The notes under the pieces were generated by a model. That model saw only the letters and a program-made list of their open reading frames with translations. It had not been told where the DNA came from and did not search any database. DNA of 64,000 nt. Source: Elgaria multicarinata webbii (taxonomy: Eukaryota; Chordata; Lepidosauria; Squamata; Anguidae). A program made the position numbers and the translations under genes. Location of the stretch: NCBI RefSeq assembly GCF_023053635.1, contig NC_086172.1, positions 125,339,681 through 125,403,680 of the forward strand, given 5' to 3'. How positions within the stretch are numbered: position 1 is the stretch's first letter; every line of letters begins with the position of its first letter. Of this stretch, positions 12,050 through 22,815 are shown piece by piece.

Positions 12050-12545
12050 ATATGTGTCATGAAGCATGTAACTTCTTTGTTGAGGGAACTGCACTGGCTG
12101 CTACCAGGCCAGGTTTAAGGTACTAGTACTAATGTACAAAGCCCCAAACCACTTGGGACTAGGATACCTGAGAGAGCATCTTCCCCCTTACCAACCTGCA
12201 TAATCACTGAGGTAACCTGAGGGCATGTTCCTGGCATGTGACTGGAGACCACCAGGAGAAGAGCCTTTAGTGTGATGGCTCCCTTCCTATGGAATTCCCT
12301 GCCTGGAGATCATGCAGGTACCAACATTGTATTGCTTCTGGCACCTCCTGAAAATGTTGCTGTTTCAGGAAACTTTCCGTGAATGGCTGGCAGTGGTTTT
12401 ACCAATACTGGGATTTTATCAGAACTTTGTTCTTTTAAAAATTGTATTTTTAATATGGTGGGTTTTTTATTCTGTTTGTTGTACACCACTCCAAAATGTT
12501 TTGGATGGAGAGTGGTATATAAATATCGTAAATAAGTAAATAAAC
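12050..12545 (+). mobile_element. L2 LINE fragment, ORF2 end and 3' UTR
   Basis: Shows the L2 ORF2 C-terminal order, eroded: ctgcactggctgcta, gtacaaagccc, cacttgggact, gagaagagcctttag, atggaattccctgcc. A 3' UTR follows with gtacaccactcc and ends ggtatataaatatcgtaaataa. It is an old, non-functional copy. Confidence 0.65.
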
Positions 12546-13050
12546 AAAATGGACCAGGACCCCAAATCCTCATCCTCAGGGAATCTCAACCCCTTGTCCT
12601 CTGAAGAAATGGCTCCAGAATTAATGGTTAGTCAATGGTTCAGGGACAGGAATTGGCCACAGGAGGGCACCATGAGGCTTCTACTTCCAAAGGAGGACCC
12701 TGTTCTCCATAAAGGCCTTAAGGATGAGCACCCCTGCATCTAGAGGTGGTCACATCAGGCCATGATGAAACTAGCATGTCACAGCCACACCCTTGTTGTT
12801 ACAGGCTGGGATGGTTAAAATAGGCCTAGCCACTTTAATAGACAAAGCCTCAGTCAGTATGGAGGCAGGGCCAATCAGCCTAAAGGCCCCTAAACTCTTA
12901 TTTGAAACCTCAATCTTGCTCTGCTCCTTGTTGGAGCAGTATCCAGTCTGGCTTCCAGTTCTAGCACTACTCAGAGCTTTCTATGGCGCTGATCTCTTTC
13001 CATCTTGCTTCCCTGAGAAACGTGACTCCTTCTCAAGATCTGATCCATAG
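12546..13050. other. No recognisable feature
   Basis: Unique-looking intergenic sequence. The frames of 64 and 85 codons have no recognisable product. Confidence 0.3.
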
Positions 13051-13057
13051 CGGAAAC

Positions 13058-13122
13058 CTTTTATACCGCCCAATAGCTTTGGCTATTGGGTGGTATAAAA
13101 ATGTAATAAATAAATAAACAAG
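13058..13122. repeat. Two L2 3' tails head to head, forming a hairpin
   Basis: ttataccgcccaatagcttt is followed at once by ggctattgggtggtataaaa and then (AAAT)n. The two halves are inverse complements with essentially no loop. This looks like two L2 ends inserted in opposite directions or an inverted duplication of one end. Confidence 0.65.
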
Positions 13123-13651
13123 CCCAGGCTACAGCACATGGAATCAACAAAACCCATGGTCTGAAACAGTACTATATGCTACCTTGAGCTTCTTGGAGGA
13201 AAGGTAGACTATAAACATAATTAATTAATAAATTGAAGCCCTGAGTGATTACAAAAATAAAAATGCACTCATATACTAACAAAAATTCTTGCAGAGAGCG
13301 TATGTGCTTATTTCTAACTAATTTCTAATTGGATGCTACTGCAATTCTTCAATGTAATGCAAAGTGTGGCTTTTGTTTAAGCTGACCTGGAAAACGTCTT
13401 TAACATTGGCAGATTAATTGGCAAATTAATAAATAAAACCTCCCATCCCAGGAGCTGGGGGAAGTGAACATCTACATGGAGCATCCCAATTCTTTCCATG
13501 TTCTCATTTCACCATCTGCTTTGTGCAACTGTGCATGGTGAATGAAAGTTGGAAGATTTCCAGTGCTAGGCCTTACGTCTTTTCCTTATCTACAACCACA
13601 AGGTGTTCTTCAGTATTTGTATTCATAAAGGATAGTTGCTGCTGTTGTGGA

Positions 13652-13703
<52 letters not shown>

Positions 13704-13911
13704 TGAAGAAAATGCTCATTTAATAGTAATCAATATGATTGCATACTAATTAATGACAAGCCTATAAGGAACTTAAGATGTAAAGAATAAAAAAGAATCT
13801 ATCATAGATGGAGTCTAACATTTGTTTGCTTTTGTCTTGGTACATGGTACCTGCCTGTGTGTAGAATGAATCTATTGTTATCTGCATTTCAAAATCCATA
13901 ATGGATTTATT
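13123..13911. repeat. Intergenic with a (TA)n microsatellite
   Basis: A (TA)n run of about 24 units spans 13653-13701. A MIR-like scrap (ccttgagcttcttggaggaa) lies near 13180-13215. No gene is seen. Confidence 0.5.
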
Positions 13912-13978
13912 GATTTATTTATTGCATTTTTATACCACCCAATAGCCGAAGCTCCCTGGGCGGTTCACAATAATTTGT
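13912..13978 (-). mobile_element. L2 LINE 3' tail, reverse
   Basis: Tail (ttgatttatttattgc) plus tttttataccacccaatagc and ctgggcggttcacaat. It is a short 3' end only. It faces the forward L2 piece at 14068-14602. Confidence 0.75.
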
Positions 13979-14067
13979 TTTAAGCAGCAAAACTGAACTT
14001 GCAGTCGTTTCACACAAAAATCCATTCCTAGATCAGCGTTATGGATTTTTTCACACAAAAATCCATA

Positions 14068-14563
14068 ACACCGATTCTGGCCCGCTTGCATTGGCTGCCT
14101 ATACGTTTCTGAGCCCAATTCAAGGTGCTGGTTTTAACCTATAAAGCCCTACATGGCTTGGGACCACAATACCTGATGGAACGCCTCTCCTGACTTGAAC
14201 CTACCTGTACACTGCACTCAACATCTAAGGTCTTACTCCAAGTGCCTACTCCGAGGGATGCTTGGAGGATGGCAACAAGGGAGAGGGCCTTTTCAGTGGT
14301 GCCCCCCCCGACTGTGAGGCTCGTCTGGCGCCAACTCTGTTATCTTTCAGGCGCCAGGTCAAGACTTTTCTCTTCTCCCAGGCATTGAATAGCATTTAAC
14401 AATGCTAAGTTTGTTTTTTAATGGACCACAGAACTGTTGTTTAAATGGATACTGTTGTTTTGATACTGTTGTTTTTGATGGTTTTAAATTTTGTATATTT
14501 TTAATGTTTACTGTTTTTCACTTTTGAAAAGAGCTTCGGCTATGGGGAGGTATATAAATGAAA

Positions 14564-14602
<39 letters not shown>
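14068..14602 (+). mobile_element. L2 LINE fragment, ORF2 end and 3' UTR
   Basis: Carries the L2 ORF2 end landmarks: gcttgcattggctgcctata, aaagccctacatggcttggg, gagagggccttttcagtggt, caggtcaagacttttctctt. The 3' UTR ends gagcttcggctatggggagg and runs into an (AAAT)n tail (about 14555-14602). The reading frame is broken, and the copy is of moderate age. Confidence 0.8.
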
Positions 14603-14603
<1 letters not shown>

Positions 14604-14878
14604 AGTCCCCCCTCCCCACCCCCAACTTTCTTTATTTCTGCAATCTTATTTAAGGGAGGGGTAGAGAAAGCCTTTTATTTTTGTGAGCGCAATTGATAAG
14701 CAATTGGGAGTCAGAAATGCTTGCAGATCTACTGCAAATCACCCAAAGATCTACCAGTAGTCCCCAAATTACCTTCTGCCATCCCTGTTTTAAAAGCCAA
14801 ACCATATGATACACACCTGCATATATTTCTTCCTCTAGCATTTCATTCTCCCCTCATCTTCCTTGCCAAGAGCAGCCT

Positions 14879-14935
14879 TGTGAACCGCCCAGAGAGCTTC
14901 GGCTATTGGGCTGTATAAAAATGTAATAAATAAAT
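14879..14935 (+). mobile_element. L2 LINE 3' tail
   Basis: gtgaaccgcccagagagctt, cggctattgggctgtataaa, then aataaataaat. Only the terminal part of the element is present. Confidence 0.8.
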
Positions 14936-15182
14936 ATTTGAGACTGCAAGTTTAGCCCCTTCCCTTCCCCAACTTGCTTTTCACACTCTTTGGAAAGATA
15001 CAGATTATTATTATTTTTCATCTGGAGGAGAAAAGCAGCTTCAGGAGGAAATATCCCAAGGGCAGAAATTTCATCAGCCCCTCCCTTCCCTTGCTGACAC
15101 TCCACTCAAAAGTGCAGCTGCTTACAGCCAGAAAAGATACAATTCTTCTAATGTACAGTATGCCTCTATGTGTGCCACTAAA

Positions 15183-15256
15183 GCTGCAACCCCAATGGGA
15201 GTAGGTCCCATTGAACTCAGTGGGGCTTACTTCCAAGTAAATACACAGAGGATTGG
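15183..15256 (+). repeat. Dispersed repeat, 'cttactyccaagtaa' type
   Basis: Contains gtaggtcccattgaactcag and ggggcttacttccaagtaaa, a short semi-palindromic repeat also seen at 27846-27915 and 58495-58595, with scraps near 3960 and 7850. Its parent element is not resolved. Confidence 0.5.
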
Positions 15257-16604
15257 GCAGCATTTCCCTATACTTTAAGAAAAGATGAAAATACTCCTAC
15301 CTTCATGAGTCATTTGGCAACATACACCTTTACCGTGGGTTTGACTAAGTGGTGTCCCTTTGTATAATACAGCTTTTTAATAGGGCCCAAGAGGTCATGA
15401 GTCAGATAATGATGTCACATACAAACTGTATTAAACGTGATAACAATGTGACCCGCTCTAGGATATTGGGAAGCATAGTCAGGGGTGAGCAACTTGTGGC
15501 CTTTCAGATGTTGTTGGACTGTAACTCCCATCAGCTCTAGCCAGCCTAGCCAATAGTGAGGGTTGATGGGAGTTATAATTCAACATCTGGAGAGCCTCAA
15601 ATTGACCACTCTTGGCATAAACAGAGACACAAAACGGAAGCTGCTAATGTGGAATCACTGGGAAAATGTGTAATGCTGTTTTCAGAATCTATATAAAATA
15701 ACTCTTCCTTAATCCAGCCAATCACCTCCAGAGTCCTTCATAACATTATTCCCCATATTTATGAACACATACAACTGATGAGATCGAGTGATTCTAAATA
15801 CCATAGACTACCATTTCTAGCCTAGAATGTATACTTTTGGTCTCAGCTGATAGGTTAAAAATTTCATACTGGCAGAATTGATCCAGTTCTGTTTGTATAG
15901 CTCACTTTGTTCACACCAATGTCAATGACACCAGGAAGTCACAGCTGCATCTCTGAGAGTATTTTGTAACTTGTTGGCATGACCTTGGCGTAAAAAATAT
16001 ATATGCTCCTAAATTTTTTATATAGCATCCTTAATGAAAACAGCTACAAAGTCACTACGAAGTGAATGTAAAGTCATCCTGAGTGAGCTCTGGAATTGAC
16101 CAGTAACTGCTATATATGAATAAAAACACAAATTATTTTTAAGATTGAATATGCTCAGAGCTTGGATCATTAAACTGCATATCCAGTAAAAAGGCAGAAA
16201 CTGACTATTTACTGTGGGAATGATCAGGTGGTGTTTGGTCAGTGGGTTCTTTCTAGAAAATGTACATTTGTGAGGCTACTATATAGTGCTTGCATAAAAA
16301 CAACACAGCAGCATACCTAATCCCCCAAACTGGCATATATTTATGCTTCACTCTGTGTTGCAGAATGGAGATGCCAAACTCTTGTCAGCCTTGATTCTCA
16401 TCTGACACTTTCCTAAAGAACAGGGCTGGCAAAAAGCAGCTCACCCCTTTGAGGGTATATGTCACTCCACGCACCCGGTTGTGCAATCCTTGTAATTACA
16501 GACTTCTGTCCATTAATTGGCTCTAAATCAAGGCAACATTAAAGGCCTTGGTAGCCTTGTTCTTTTCTGGAAGGTGTGGGTCCTAAATTTTTATGCCACA
16601 TTAC
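15257..16604. other. Intergenic with one foldback MITE
   Basis: 15485-15605 is a copy of the 'gactacaactcccatca' foldback family: one arm has tgttggactgtaactcccat, the other gggagttataattcaacatc. The remainder shows no gene or repeat ends that I recognise. Confidence 0.5.
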
Positions 16605-16672
16605 ATTGTGAACCGCCCAGACAACTTCGGCTATGGGGTGGTATACAAATGCAATAAATAAATAAATTTAAA
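16605..16672 (+). mobile_element. L2 LINE 3' tail
   Basis: tgtgaaccgcccagacaact, tcggctatggggtggtatac, then aataaataaataaat. Confidence 0.8.
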
Positions 16673-16916
16673 TTTTGTTCTCAAATACACATCTCCTCCT
16701 AGGAAAATATTCCAGTAAGGATTGGTTCCCATTTCTAAGCAAAGGGATAGCAATTGGCTAAAGGGATCCTTGTTCAAACACCCAGAGGTGTGCACCAGCT
16801 TGGTGGAGGCTGGACTATAGATTTCAGTATGGAGCTCCCACCTGGTGACCTGGTTCACACATAACAGCTAACTATAGGTTATTTAATCCCTAATGTGAGT
16901 GGCAGAAACAGAATGT

Positions 16917-17112
16917 AAGAACATAAGAAGAGCCATGCTGGATCAGACCAAGGCTCCAGCTAATCCAGCATTCTGTTTACCAGCTGTCAATGGGAAATCC
17001 ACAAGCAGGACATGAGCGCAACAGCACCATCCTGCCCAAGTTCCCCAGCAAGTGGTGTGCATAGGTATACTGCCTCTGATACTAGAGGTAGCATAGAGCC
17101 ATCAGGACTAGT
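16917..17112 (-). mobile_element. CR1 LINE 3' UTR, reverse
   Basis: Starts taagaacataagaagagcca and continues gctggatcagaccaagg, caccatcctgcccaagttcc, tactgcctctgatactagag. This is the reverse complement of the 3' UTR at 3196-3420. It is a severely 5'-truncated copy. Confidence 0.8.
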
Positions 17113-18153
17113 AGGAATGGGAGGAGGTCATAAATAAAATAAATCTGTAAACCTCCCCTCTTCCCTTGTTTGCAAGTTTTCACATCCTGTTACTCACCCA
17201 CCCCATTTGATACTGCTGCCATCATTTTAAAAATGGCGTAAAATATCATTGTTACTTCAGATACGAAGGTTTAAAAGTGTACCCAATGGTTTCGTTCTGG
17301 CAGCAGAAGGAACCGGTGCTGGTGGAAGAGATTTCTCCTCCCCGCCCAACCTTGCAACCCCTCACCTAAATCTGCCTCCGGAGCATTGGGGGACAGGTTT
17401 TGGGCATGCACAGGGGGCTGCAGAGGGGAGGAGAAGACAACAAAGTCCCATGGTGCAAGTGGACTTCTGCTCTTATAAGAGTCGGATCCAAACCTATGTT
17501 TGTAACACCATCATTTCCATAGTAGCCACTAGCAGTATCACAGATAGTGAAGCATGTCTTCTGCTTGGAAGCAAGCATCTGTTACACCTTGGATTTACAA
17601 GGAATAGAGAAATAGATCTCTGCTATGTGAGGTGTTTTGCTATTAACAGCTAAGCACAGAATAAACGTGGCAACTTATTTCTGCGTAGAACGATTCCCAT
17701 GGGGGCAGTTGCGCTTCATTAAGAGACTCATTCCACTACACTCTGCATCTAGTTCAAGCTGTAACCCCCCCCCCAAAAAAAACATCACGCTCCCCTGCTT
17801 ATTACAAAGCCTGATTGGGTTCAAAAGATGTCTGTGTCTACACTAGCCATTTATTCCTGAATAATATTGAAGTCAACCCTTCCAGGCCATATGATGCACA
17901 GCTGATCCTGCTGTGATCTCAAGTCCACCACTCCGTTATTCAGGAATATTTCTGTTATTCAGGATTTGTCACGTTTTTCCAGCTATATCACTACAATCCC
18001 AAAGTCCACGGCTGCCTGGTGTGCCCTCCCCCACTTCGCGAAGATGTTGCTGTTCAAGGAGAGTTTCCCAGCTCGGTGAACAGGCAATTCGCTGTCAGGG
18101 GCATTTCCAGCAGTTTCGGAGGTATGCAGGAGTGGACCCGTCCACCTTTTTTG
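17113..18153. repeat. Intergenic with a paired dispersed repeat
   Basis: About 17285-17500 resembles 42245-42430. Both have the order gctggtggaa, cctccc, a Cys/Pro-poor linker, a ttggg...gcaggggctgcag-like phrase, and agaggg..gaagtcc, then gtggacttctgc or agcagaagtccac. They look like two copies of one unnamed repeat. The 134-codon frame over this part is therefore not taken as a gene. Confidence 0.45.
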
Positions 18154-18450
18154 TGAGGGAGGAAGCAGCAGCCAGGCACCTCTCCACCGTGCCTGGGTCC
18201 AGCTCCAGCTGAGAGCCCCCTCCCTCCTGCTACCAACTATCTCTGGAGAGGCCACCAGTGAGGGAGGAAGCAGCAGCCAGGCACCTCTCCACTGTGCCTG
18301 GGTCCAGCTCCAGCTGAGAGCCCCCTCCCTCCTGCTACCAACTGTCTCTGCAGAGGCCACCAGTGAGGGAGGAAGCAGCAGCCAGGCACCTCTCCACCGT
18401 GCCTGGGTCCAGCTCCAGCTGAGAGCCCCCTCCCTCCTGCTGTCAACTGT
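18154..18450. repeat. 105-bp minisatellite, nearly three units
   Basis: Units begin at 18154, 18259 and 18364 with tgagggaggaagcagcagcc and are almost identical. The third breaks off near 18450. The unit length is a multiple of three, so a minus-strand frame of 161 codons (17983-18468) runs through it with a 35-residue repeat. No promoter, splice or family evidence supports a protein. Confidence 0.85.
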
Positions 18451-18524
18451 AACTGCTGAACTTTGCAACTAAGATTGTAGTGCCTGAATTTCCTTTCCTT
18501 TTCCCCCTCCTCCTCCTCCCTCCC

Positions 18525-18664
18525 AATCCCCTTTCCTTTTGTGTCATGTCTTTTAGATTGTAAGCCTGTGGGCAGGGACTGTCAAGAAATACTTTTGTAA
18601 GCCACCGTGAGAGCCTTTTTTGGCTGAATGGCGGCATAAAAATCCTTAAATAAATAAATAAACC
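18525..18664 (+). mobile_element. LINE 3' end, 'gattgtaagcctgtgggcag' type
   Basis: cccctttccttttgtgtcat, agattgtaagcctgtgggca, gggactgtcaag, gtaagccaccgtgagagcc and ggcggcataaaaatccttaa are followed by (AAAT)n. It belongs to a family distinct from the L2 tails elsewhere here. A split copy lies at about 26640-26673 and 28746-28850. Confidence 0.6.
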
Positions 18665-20003
18665 TTTTTCAGCAGTTTTTGATTGGTTCTCAGCGCATTG
18701 TGGCACCGTGCGTATTTTTTTTAACACAAACATAACTCTGTGCATCATCACATATTCGCTGGACCTCCTATCCACCCCATGCATAGATGTGATTTTGCGT
18801 CCATGCATATCCCTTCTGATTCATAAAAAAAAATCCCCGTAGCTGCGTCATCTGCCTCGCCCTGCCCACTTCTCCTGATCCACATGTGGAAGCGCTGTCA
18901 GGGGATACACGTGCTCCCGCAACGGCACTCTGTTATTGCGGGAAACTTCCCTCACGTGTGCCCCCTGAGCTGTGATCGCAGAAGTGGGAAAACTTACAAC
19001 CACCCTTCCTCCCTTGCAAAAGGGAGGGAGATGTAGATTAGGCCTTTGATTAGCACCCTATGATTAGCACCACTGGACAAATAAATGAAATATCCTTTCA
19101 AAGGCCTTGTTTCAGACCACTGTTTATCTGAAGAAATTATATTATCATCAATCTGTGGGTTGTTCATAGTTTTAAATGTGTTATGTTTAGCTGGTATTCC
19201 TGTTCTGGATAAGTGGAGATATGTTACCATCGGCATATAGCCTAGTAGTTTCTGCTCCCCGATTAGACACAGTGGTCCTGTTCAGAAGGCACCTTACACC
19301 ATGGCTTTAACCATGGTGAATAAAGCTTTACTCACCGCGATTAAAGCTGTGATTTAAGGTGTCTTCTGAACAGGGCCACTGATCTCTTCTTTGGGTACAT
19401 TGGTATGACGCAAATTGAATGCACATGAATGCAACAAGATAACAAAGTTTTCAAGATGGTTGCACTCTTTGGGTGCATTAATTCCTGCAGATCAGTATTT
19501 GCAACAGTATTTATAAGGCCTGGCCCTTTTGCTAGGTTTCTTGCAAACAATAGCTCTCACCTGCAGCTGTCTGCATAACATTAATGAAAGGGACTGTAAA
19601 CACCTTCTGAGCGTTTGTCATTTTATTTGAACAAGAGTTTCTGAACATTGTTTTTGGGTCACAGATCAGGACTAATCAGAATTTTACCTGAATTGGGTTT
19701 TTTAAAAAGTTATGTTTACAAGCCCCAGTGTTCCCAACAGCATGGATAAAGTGCACTATATTGGCCAAACACCACAAAATAAACTCATCTTAAATATGGA
19801 CATCCAGTATTAGAGAGCACAAGTTCCAGCATGCATTTCTACATCCTGATCCAAAGCAAATGGCGTCCAAATTAAGCCCTGGGGGTGTCAAAATGAAATT
19901 AGTTGATATTTGATCAGTTGGGCAGGGGGAATTGAAATGGCCCTTGACTTTTTGGAGATGTTTTACTGTGGCACTCAGTTGTAAAAAATGTGTTTGTTCC
20001 TGT
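18665..20003. other. CCDC177 downstream flank with one MITE
   Basis: About 19272-19379 is a second copy of the 'tgttcagaag' palindromic MITE (cagtggtcctgttcag and ctgaacagggccactg as ends). Elsewhere I see only unassigned sequence, some of which may be distal 3' UTR of CCDC177. Confidence 0.5.
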
Positions 20004-20009
20004 TTTATT
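20004..20009 (-). terminator. Candidate poly(A) signal of CCDC177
   Basis: Plus-strand tttatt reads AATAAA on the minus strand, 232 bp beyond the CCDC177 stop codon. It is the first canonical hexamer on that strand after the gene that I noticed. It would give a 3' UTR of about 250 bases; longer forms cannot be excluded. Confidence 0.4.
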
Positions 20010-20240
20010 TCTTGTAAACAATGTTTTGTTCAACAAAGGATGGGATACATCTTTTTCTCTGTGGGGTGGTTGAAACAGAGTTTTAAAAATGTATAACAAA
20101 AGCATTTTGGAAAATGAAGTAGCTGCCAGAGTTTGTGTGCTCCTCTGAAATAATAACTAAAGTTTTTTTTTTTAAAAAAACAAAACTTTTCACAATGGGC
20201 ATCAGAGGTTATATTCCCACTCAATCGGAAATAGAAAAGA

Positions 20241-22322
20241 CTATTTTTTAACCAAGCCAGCCTGCAATTCTGCCTCAAAGGCCATCCTGTCAAAGGTGCG
20301 CATGTTCATCTCTTCCCGTACTTTTTCCCGGACATGGAAAGATGCCCGAGCGACAGACCTGGCATTTTCCAAGACGTTTTTTTTCTCCTTACAAATCTGT
20401 TCACTCCTTTCTAGCTTCTTCTCAATTGAGAGCAGGATTTCCCTGCGCCGGATATCTTCACACTGTTCTACCTTCCTCTTGTTTACTTTCTGCACTTTCT
20501 CCTTCTCCATCCGGCTCTGGACCACTTTGCGGGCTTTCTGCTGGACGACTTCCTCCGCCACCTGTGCTGCGTGCTGGAGCTTCCTCTCAGACGTTTTGGC
20601 CAAGGCCTTCAGGTATTCCTTCTGCTCCCTTTCCCTCCTCTCCGTCGCCAGCTTGGCCCGCTGACTCTGCTGCTCCTCCCGCTTGGCTCTCTCCCTCAGC
20701 TCCTGGTTCCTTTTCTCCGTGAGCTGCTCATAGTTCTCTTGAGCCTTGCTCCAGCTCCCTTCCAGGGAGGCCCGCAGCGTGGCCTTCTCCTCAGCCTCGT
20801 GCCTGGCCAGCTCCTTGAGTATGGCCTCGTGCTTCCGCTTCTCGGCTTGGTTAAGCAGCTTCTTCTCCTGCTGCAGCAGCTGCTCCTTCTTCAGCTTCTT
20901 CTGGGTTGCCAAGGACAGCTTCTCTTGCAGCAGCTTGACCTCCCGTTCCACGCTCTCCTTCTTGCCCTCCTCCTGCGCCTTCAGGTTGTGCTCTTGGTGG
21001 CGCTTCTTCTTCTTGTCTTCGAGGGTGGCCTTCTCCAGTCTCTCTCTCTTCATCCTGTCCTGCTTCTCCAGCTGATCCCGCCATTTCTCCTCCTCCACAG
21101 AGCTCTGCTTCTGCTTCAGCAGGGCAGCCGCCTCCTTCTCGTGGCTCAGCTTGCAGCGCCGCTTCTCCAGCCTGGACTCCCACATCTGGTGGCACTGCAG
21201 CAAGGCCCTCTGCTTCTCCTTTTCCTCCTGCTCCCTCCGCAGCTCCGCCTGCCGCCGCTGGATGTCCCACTGGAGGTGGGCGCTGTACCTCTGCTCGTTG
21301 AGGATGCTCTCCTCCTGGTGCTTGGCTATCATCAGGGCGGCGATCTTCCGGTCCCTCTCAGACACCTCCTTGAGGCCTTTCTTCTTCTTCACCTCCTTGA
21401 CGATCCTCTCCACCTTCTTGGTGGTCTGGGGAGAATGGCTCAGGTCGCCCAAGCTGAAGCTTCGACCCACCAAAGAAGTCATGGTGGCCACCGTCTTAGT
21501 CCTGGGCAGCTCCTTGGGCCATTTGTCCCTAAAACTGTCTCCGCTGTAGGACGAGGAGGCCCCCGAGTCAGAGGAGGTTTTGGCGGAGAAGCCTTCTCTC
21601 CTCTTCTGCAAGGAGTCCAGGGAGTGGCTCTTCTTGGTCCTGGTGCCACCAGAGGTGGGAGGAGGGCCGGCCCTGGGCCGTCCTGCTGGGCTGCAGCTCC
21701 CACTGGCCGCTGTGCTTCTGAAGGCCACCCTGGAGGCCGGCGAGGAAGGCAGGCTGCCAATCAGCAGGGGCGTGAAGAGGCGCCTCTTCTCCTCGCGGAT
21801 AATCCTTTCCCGTTCCTCCCGGCACTGCTGCAGCTTCCTCTGCCGGTCCATCTCGTAGACCTCGTAGAGGCCGGCGGCCACCCGCATGGACCTGCCGGGG
21901 GCCTCTTTGACCAGCTCGCTGAGGGATCTGGTCAGCAGCTCCACCGGCTTGACGGCGCAGCGGGCGCAGGCTTCCAGCGAGCGGGGGCTGGTGAGCACGT
22001 AGCGGCTGCCCTCGGCTTCCGGGCAGTCGAAGTTGTACAGGTCCAGGTGCAGCATCGGCGACTCCTCGCGGAGTTTCTCCGCTTCCCCGACAGGAGGAGG
22101 AGGAGGAGGAAGAGGAGTCGCCGCCGCCGCCGCCGCCGCCGCCGCCAGGGCCGGGGGTGGGGGAGCGGCAGCCTCCGCCGCCGAGCAAGGGGCTGCCGCT
22201 GCTGCCGGCAGGGCGGCTGCTGCCTCCGCCGCCGGGGCCGCCGGGGCCTCTTCTCCACTCGCTGCGCTTCCGGCATCCGCGGCGCATTTCCCCTCGCCCG
22301 GGTCCGCCACCGGGTCCACCAT
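20241..22322 (-). CDS. CCDC177: Coiled-coil domain-containing protein 177
   Basis: This is a single uninterrupted frame of 693 codons, close to the roughly 700 residues I recall for mammalian CCDC177, whose coding part is also one exon. Residues 1-90 are Ala/Pro-rich and low in complexity, with poly-Ala and poly-Pro from GCC/GGC runs. Residues 91-135 hold the conserved block LHLDLYNFDCPEAEGSRYVL...EACARCAVKPVELL. Residues 229-238 (TKKSHSLDSL) and 286-300 (GRSFSLGDLSHSPQT) are Ser-rich motifs also kept in mammals. About 305-655 is a long Glu/Lys/Arg/Gln coiled coil. The C-terminus has ASFHVREKVREE and FDRM. MVDP at the N-terminus matches the mammalian start, and the start context (aggcATGG) is strong. 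The molecular function is not established; it lacks membrane segments and a signal peptide. The identification rests on recalled sequence; I am fairly sure. Confidence 0.92.
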   Translation of the reverse strand: MVDPVADPGEGKCAADAGSAASGEEAPAAPAAEAAAALPAAAAAPCSAAEAAAPPPPALAAAAAAAAATPLPPPPPPVGEAEKLREESPMLHLDLYNFDCPEAEGSRYVLTSPRSLEACARCAVKPVELLTRSLSELVKEAPGRSMRVAAGLYEVYEMDRQRKLQQCREERERIIREEKRRLFTPLLIGSLPSSPASRVAFRSTAASGSCSPAGRPRAGPPPTSGGTRTKKSHSLDSLQKRREGFSAKTSSDSGASSSYSGDSFRDKWPKELPRTKTVATMTSLVGRSFSLGDLSHSPQTTKKVERIVKEVKKKKGLKEVSERDRKIAALMIAKHQEESILNEQRYSAHLQWDIQRRQAELRREQEEKEKQRALLQCHQMWESRLEKRRCKLSHEKEAAALLKQKQSSVEEEKWRDQLEKQDRMKRERLEKATLEDKKKKRHQEHNLKAQEEGKKESVEREVKLLQEKLSLATQKKLKKEQLLQQEKKLLNQAEKRKHEAILKELARHEAEEKATLRASLEGSWSKAQENYEQLTEKRNQELRERAKREEQQSQRAKLATERREREQKEYLKALAKTSERKLQHAAQVAEEVVQQKARKVVQSRMEKEKVQKVNKRKVEQCEDIRRREILLSIEKKLERSEQICKEKKNVLENARSVARASFHVREKVREEMNMRTFDRMAFEAELQAGLVKK

Positions 22323-22699
22323 GCCTGCCGGGCTTCTTGCAGGACCTGCAACTGAATGGAAAGCAAAGCAAAGCGCTGCAAAACCCGGAGGGCCAACCGT
22401 AGAGAAAAAAAGGGATACTATTAATAACCTGGCCGGGATTTAGTCCACTACAATGGAAGGCTTAGCCGGGCTCTGCAGCCCTGCCCAGGCCGGGGGGAGG
22501 GGCACCGAAAAGAAAGAGCCGCGGCTCGCCCCCGACTCCCCCCCACCCCCCCGGTGATCACTGCGGGGTCTGTGTGGAAGTATCGGGGAGCCGGGAAGGT
22601 GCTGGGCGCGGGGGGTGGCGCGCTGGCGTGCGTGTTGGTCATGACATGCTCCAGTTCTGATTGGCCGGGAAGTTACCAAGTCGTCCTAAGTGAGCCTTT

Positions 22700-22815
22700 G
22701 CCCAAGCTGCTGCCCTTCAGATGCTTTGGAATACAGGTCCCAGCATCCCCAGCCAGAATGGCCAATGGGCAGGAATGCTGGGAGTTGTCGTCCAATCTGG
22801 GGGACACTAGTTTGG
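22700..22815. mobile_element. Foldback MITE inside the CCDC177 CpG island
   Basis: ttcagatgctttggaataca, cccagcatccccagccagaa and the partner arm aatgctgggagttgtcgtcc match the 'actcccagcatcc' foldback family. It sits within the proposed 5' intron. Confidence 0.6.

Noticed and set aside
17983-18468. 161-codon minus-strand frame with a 35-residue repeat
   Set aside because: It is explained by a 105-bp minisatellite whose unit is a multiple of three. No start context, homolog or splice evidence supports a protein.
1-20000. Search for PLEKHD1 exons
   Set aside because: Synteny would place PLEKHD1 to the left, but none of its coiled-coil or C-terminal sequence as I recall it appears. It presumably lies beyond the window.
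20571-22355. 594-codon plus-strand frame, Leu-rich, opposite CCDC177
   Set aside because: It is the antisense of a Glu/Lys/Gln-rich coiled coil in GC-rich DNA, which gives Leu codons and few stops. It has no family signature; the minus-strand frame has clear conserved blocks.
21568-22396. Minus-strand frames of 267 and 154 codons overlapping the CCDC177 start
   Set aside because: They are out-of-frame shadows made of Arg/Pro/Gly-rich low-complexity sequence, beginning at ATGs probably removed by splicing.
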